Assembly: GCA_036003885.1 (NCBI GenBank)
Contig: DASYSA010000600.1
Span: 1 to 6,688 of the forward strand
Direction of reading: 5' to 3'
DNA: 6,688 nucleotides
Source: DASYSA01 sp036003885
GTDB lineage: Bacteria > Acidobacteriota > Blastocatellia > UBA7656
The notes under the pieces were generated by a model. It saw only the letters and a list, made by a program, of their open reading frames with translations. It was not told the origin of the DNA and did no database searches. Numbering within the stretch: position 1 is the stretch's first letter; every line of letters starts with the position of its first letter. Below are positions 3,637-6,688 of this stretch, piece by piece. The position numbers and the translations under genes were made by a program.

Positions 3637-6603
3637 ATGAGAAAAAGAAGCGAGACGAGCAGGTTGGTGGTGGGGTTGATCTCGGCGCTGGTGATACTAC
3701 TGTCGGGCGTTTCTTCGAATGCCCAGAACGCTACTGCAACGCTCTCCGGCGCCGTGCGCGACGACAACGGAGCCGTCGTTCAGGGCGTCAACGTCACACT
3801 CAACAATTCGGCGACCGGGAGGTCGCGGAGCACCAAAACAGACGATGAGGGGCGCTACAGCTTTACTAGTGTTGAGCCGGGCGCATACGAGCTTCGTGCC
3901 GCGCGGCAGGGATTCAAGACCGTTGTGCAAAGTGGTTTAGCTTTGACGGTCGGCGGCTCATCTGTAATCGACATCAATCTTCCGGTCGGTGTCGTGAGTG
4001 AAGAGGTGCTCGTCCAGCAGAGAGAGCCGCTCATAGAGCCTACCAAGGCGGAAGTAAGTCGAGTGGTCGCCTCTCAGGAGATCGAATCTCTGCCGATCAT
4101 CGGGCGGAACTTCGTCGACTTCGTAAAGCTTTCGAGCGGCGTCGCGCCTGGTCGCGAGAACGTAGGCGGCGGAGCATTCAAGGAACCCGACACGGGTGTA
4201 GGGTCGGCAGCCGCGCCGAGACTTACTTTCGGCGGCCTGCCCGAACTCAACACGATGATACAGGTGGATGGAGTCGACAACATACAGACCTTTACCGGTC
4301 TCCCGCGCGTTACCCCGTCCCAGGAAGCGGCGCGTGAATTCCGCGTGCTCAACAGCACATATCTGGCTGAGTATGGCCGCGCCCTTGGCGGCTTCGTCAA
4401 CATAGTCACCAAGTCCGGCACGAACAGCTACAACGGCTCGATCTACTATTTCGGGATGAACGACGCGCTGAACGCGAGGCCGATACTGACTGGCCCTGAC
4501 CCTGTCCTGAGGCAAAACCAGTTTGGAGCCACGGCGGGCGGACCCATCAGGAAGGACAAGATCTTCTTTTTTGCAAACTATGAAGGTCAACGACGAGCCG
4601 AATCGAACAAGTTTTCACAGGTGATTATCCAGAACCTGAACGCAATCAATGCGGTCAAGCGCGGATATGGTTTGACCCAGGAAGTGACCGACCTCCTGAG
4701 GACAAACGATTACGACGGGTTCCTAACCAAGTTCGATTATAGTCTCAGCAACAGTAACACTCTGTCCGCCAGGTATAACCTGCTCGACTCCGGGACCGAA
4801 GGGTTTCTCGGGGGCGGCGGCCGCGCCTCGCCGGCTTCGACCACGGCGCGCAACAACGACACCACCGACCAGAGTTTTGTAGTTGGGGACACAGCAATCC
4901 TGTCCGCCCACATCGTCAACGACGTCAGGTTCCAATGGTCTCGAAGGAACTTCGATTTTCCACCGGTCAGGAAAGAGCCCGACCTCGAGGTCTCAAATCT
5001 GATCATCACCGGAAAGAGCACGTCCGATGTTGATTTCTACCGCGAGAACAGAGTCCAGCTATCGGACAGCCTCAGCGACGATGTCGGAGCGCACCAGATC
5101 AAAGGAGGCTTCGACGTCAGTTATCTTCGCGACAAGTCCAGGTGGGACCTCTTCTTTCCAGCCAGGGTAATCTTCCCGACGTTGACTGCATTCCTGACAT
5201 CAACTCCTGCAGTCTTCTGGTGGCCGTTCTTGAGCACCGCAAGCGTCCATCCCGGAGTGCCTGTCCCATTCACAGTCGCAGTCCCGCCGGAGTGGGAGGG
5301 CACCACTCTGTTTGCAATCAATCACAGCTCGTACGGCTTTTTCGCTCAGGATCAATGGAAAGTCTCAAAGAACTTCACGCTCACATATGGGCTCAGGTAT
5401 GACTTTGAGAACTACGGCGACCGCTTCCTGAGCGAGAAAGATTTGAACAACTTTCAGCCTCGCGTCGGAATCGCTTATGCCACCAATCATAAGGGGGTTG
5501 TGAGAGCCGGATTCGGGATCTTCAATGACAGGATCGCGGCGAGCGTCGGCCAGTTGTTCAACACAACGGAATGGATCAGCACGGGCGACCGGCCGAACGC
5601 GCCGACCCTGTTCCCCGACATAGCTCCGGTCCATGGTCGATTCTTTCAACCTACGGTCGCGGGTCCCGGAGCTCCTGCTGCGTTAAATCAATTCCTGGCA
5701 ACAGGCCGGCCGCCGTCGGTAACCATCACCAGCCCGGGCTTCTCGGACAGCATCAACCGTCGATTGAGATCGCCCTATAGCGAGCAGGCCAGCCTTGAAA
5801 TCTCTCAGGAGGTGGGAAGCGGCGTTGCGATATCCGCCCACTACCTCTTCGTGCATGGGCTCAAGATGGTCGGTCACACGCCCAACATCAACGGAGTTCA
5901 GACAGGGGTGCTTCCCGGCGGCAAGCCGATAATCGCCGGCCGAAGATTCATTGAAGTCGGCGACCTCTTTGTGAAGACCAACCTGGGATACTCCATATAC
6001 CATGGGGGGACTTTCGAGATAGAGAAGAGATTCAGCCACGGGGTAGGATTGCATGGCAGCTACACGTTCTCGAAGACCATCTCAAACCAGGACTCCCTGG
6101 CAAACCTTGCCGACGTTCCCGAGGGACAGAATGAAAGGCTCGAGCGCGCCGTGTCTCGGCAGCATGTGGGGCAACGCTTTACGTTTGCTTTCCTCAGCCA
6201 GGTCGCGAAAAGCGTCCCCGTGGTTCGCGACTTCAAGTTCAGTTCGGTGGTGTCACTTGAAAGCGGGCGGCGCTTTAACGTATTCGCCGGTTCCGATGCC
6301 AATCGCGATGGGAATCCCACTTCGGATCGCCCCGGTATTCTCGGCAGAAATACTTTTCGAGGTCCCAGATACGCCAGCTGGGAGCTGAGAGTTGCACGTG
6401 AAGTCGGCTTCAGAGAGCACCTGAAGGGCGAATTCAGTCTCGATTTCTTCAATCTCTTGAACAGGGTCAACATCAAAGACCTGAACACTCTTTACGGAGG
6501 GACAGACCTCAGCCTTCCGCCGAACCCAATCCTCGGCTTTGGGACCCCGAGAGATGCTTTCAATCCGCGGCAGCTTCAGTTCGGATTCAAACTGCGATTT
6601 TGA
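3637..6603 (+). CDS. TonB-dependent outer-membrane receptor, Oar-like, with N-terminal carboxypeptidase-regulatory-like domain
   Basis: This complete 988-residue outer-membrane active transporter is expected to import a ligand using energy from TonB-ExbB-ExbD. Residues 1-29 are a signal peptide (RKR, hydrophobic core 10-23, cut after SNA). Residues ~31-117 form a beta-sandwich of the carboxypeptidase-regulatory type (ATLSGAVRDDNGAVVQGVNV, YSFTSVEPGAYELRA). EEVLVQ at 122-127 resembles a TonB box. Residues ~140-260 form the plug (SLPIIGRNFVDF, IQVDGVDN, AEYGRALGGFVNIVTKSGT), followed by a long beta-barrel that includes FFAQDQWKVSKN, a DxNxDGN-like loop at Asp887-Asn893, and FNLLNRVN near the end. 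The last residue is Phe in QLQFGFKLRF, as expected for the barrel-assembly signal. Length is at the lower end of what I recall for this family. The ligand is unknown: sugars, siderophores or peptides are all possible. The start is supported by AAGGAGG 8 nt upstream. The long leader suggests a separate transcript from the MetE-like gene. Confidence 0.93.
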   Translation: MRKRSETSRLVVGLISALVILLSGVSSNAQNATATLSGAVRDDNGAVVQGVNVTLNNSATGRSRSTKTDDEGRYSFTSVEPGAYELRAARQGFKTVVQSGLALTVGGSSVIDINLPVGVVSEEVLVQQREPLIEPTKAEVSRVVASQEIESLPIIGRNFVDFVKLSSGVAPGRENVGGGAFKEPDTGVGSAAAPRLTFGGLPELNTMIQVDGVDNIQTFTGLPRVTPSQEAAREFRVLNSTYLAEYGRALGGFVNIVTKSGTNSYNGSIYYFGMNDALNARPILTGPDPVLRQNQFGATAGGPIRKDKIFFFANYEGQRRAESNKFSQVIIQNLNAINAVKRGYGLTQEVTDLLRTNDYDGFLTKFDYSLSNSNTLSARYNLLDSGTEGFLGGGGRASPASTTARNNDTTDQSFVVGDTAILSAHIVNDVRFQWSRRNFDFPPVRKEPDLEVSNLIITGKSTSDVDFYRENRVQLSDSLSDDVGAHQIKGGFDVSYLRDKSRWDLFFPARVIFPTLTAFLTSTPAVFWWPFLSTASVHPGVPVPFTVAVPPEWEGTTLFAINHSSYGFFAQDQWKVSKNFTLTYGLRYDFENYGDRFLSEKDLNNFQPRVGIAYATNHKGVVRAGFGIFNDRIAASVGQLFNTTEWISTGDRPNAPTLFPDIAPVHGRFFQPTVAGPGAPAALNQFLATGRPPSVTITSPGFSDSINRRLRSPYSEQASLEISQEVGSGVAISAHYLFVHGLKMVGHTPNINGVQTGVLPGGKPIIAGRRFIEVGDLFVKTNLGYSIYHGGTFEIEKRFSHGVGLHGSYTFSKTISNQDSLANLADVPEGQNERLERAVSRQHVGQRFTFAFLSQVAKSVPVVRDFKFSSVVSLESGRRFNVFAGSDANRDGNPTSDRPGILGRNTFRGPRYASWELRVAREVGFREHLKGEFSLDFFNLLNRVNIKDLNTLYGGTDLSLPPNPILGFGTPRDAFNPRQLQFGFKLRF

Positions 6604-6618
6604 GGATTCGCGGTAACG

Positions 6619-6653
6619 AAGACAGAGGGCCACAAGTCGTGGTCCTCTGTCTT
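6619..6653 (+). terminator. 15-bp hairpin after the receptor gene, probable terminator
   Basis: Bases 6619-6633 pair with 6639-6653 around the 5-nt loop AAGTC. All pairs are Watson-Crick except one G-U at 6629/6643. It begins 16 bp after the stop codon, the expected place for a terminator. The outer pairs are A-T, but no T-run follows on either strand, so it may act as a bidirectional or factor-assisted terminator, or as a 3'-end stabilising stem. Confidence 0.65.
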
Positions 6654-6688
6654 AAGAACGACAGCCGCAGGGCCCTTCAGGGGCTGGC

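Noticed and set aside
3958..4590. 210-codon open frame opposite the receptor, and the similar one at 1639-2193
   Set aside because: Both lie antisense to strongly supported coding sequence, show no family features, and are typical byproducts of GC-biased third codon positions.

Overview
The window looks like a chromosomal segment of a moderately GC-rich Gram-negative bacterium, most likely an Acidobacteriota member. The lineage call is an inference from two things: an Oar-like TonB-dependent receptor with an N-terminal carboxypeptidase-regulatory-like domain, a family strongly expanded in that phylum, and intergenic DNA holding a heptad-periodic AT-rich inverted repeat and small GC-rich hairpins of a kind common between genes in such genomes. 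No phage, transposase, CRISPR, tRNA or rRNA signal was found.

Layout. Positions 2-79 (+) read as the last 25 codons of a gene entering from the left. It converges on a secreted esterase on the minus strand (136-1302). The esterase is divergent from a cupin of the 2,4'-dihydroxyacetophenone dioxygenase type (1471-1968, +). The 168 bp between them contain a 73-bp inverted repeat of ten 7-bp units, and each arm supplies a possible -35 box for a promoter facing outward. A 158-bp gap with two small hairpins separates the cupin from a single-domain cobalamin-independent methionine-synthase-like protein (2127-3224, +). A 412-bp intergenic region follows, with a candidate promoter and a leader of about 200 nt. 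Then comes a complete 988-residue TonB-dependent receptor (3637-6603, +), closed by a 15-bp hairpin at 6619-6653. The last 25 bases begin another GC-rich segment cut by the window end.

How the genes may work together (inference only): a secreted esterase, an outer-membrane receptor for large or scarce ligands, a ring- or side-chain-cleaving type cupin and a zinc-dependent methyl/alkyl transferase would fit uptake and breakdown of an esterified, perhaps methoxylated, aromatic compound. Nothing in the sequence fixes the substrate. The receptor has its own promoter and need not belong to the same unit. No clearly new system was found. The most notable points are the divergent promoter arrangement built on the heptad repeat, the orphan MetE-like enzyme with all four zinc ligands, and the structured receptor leader.
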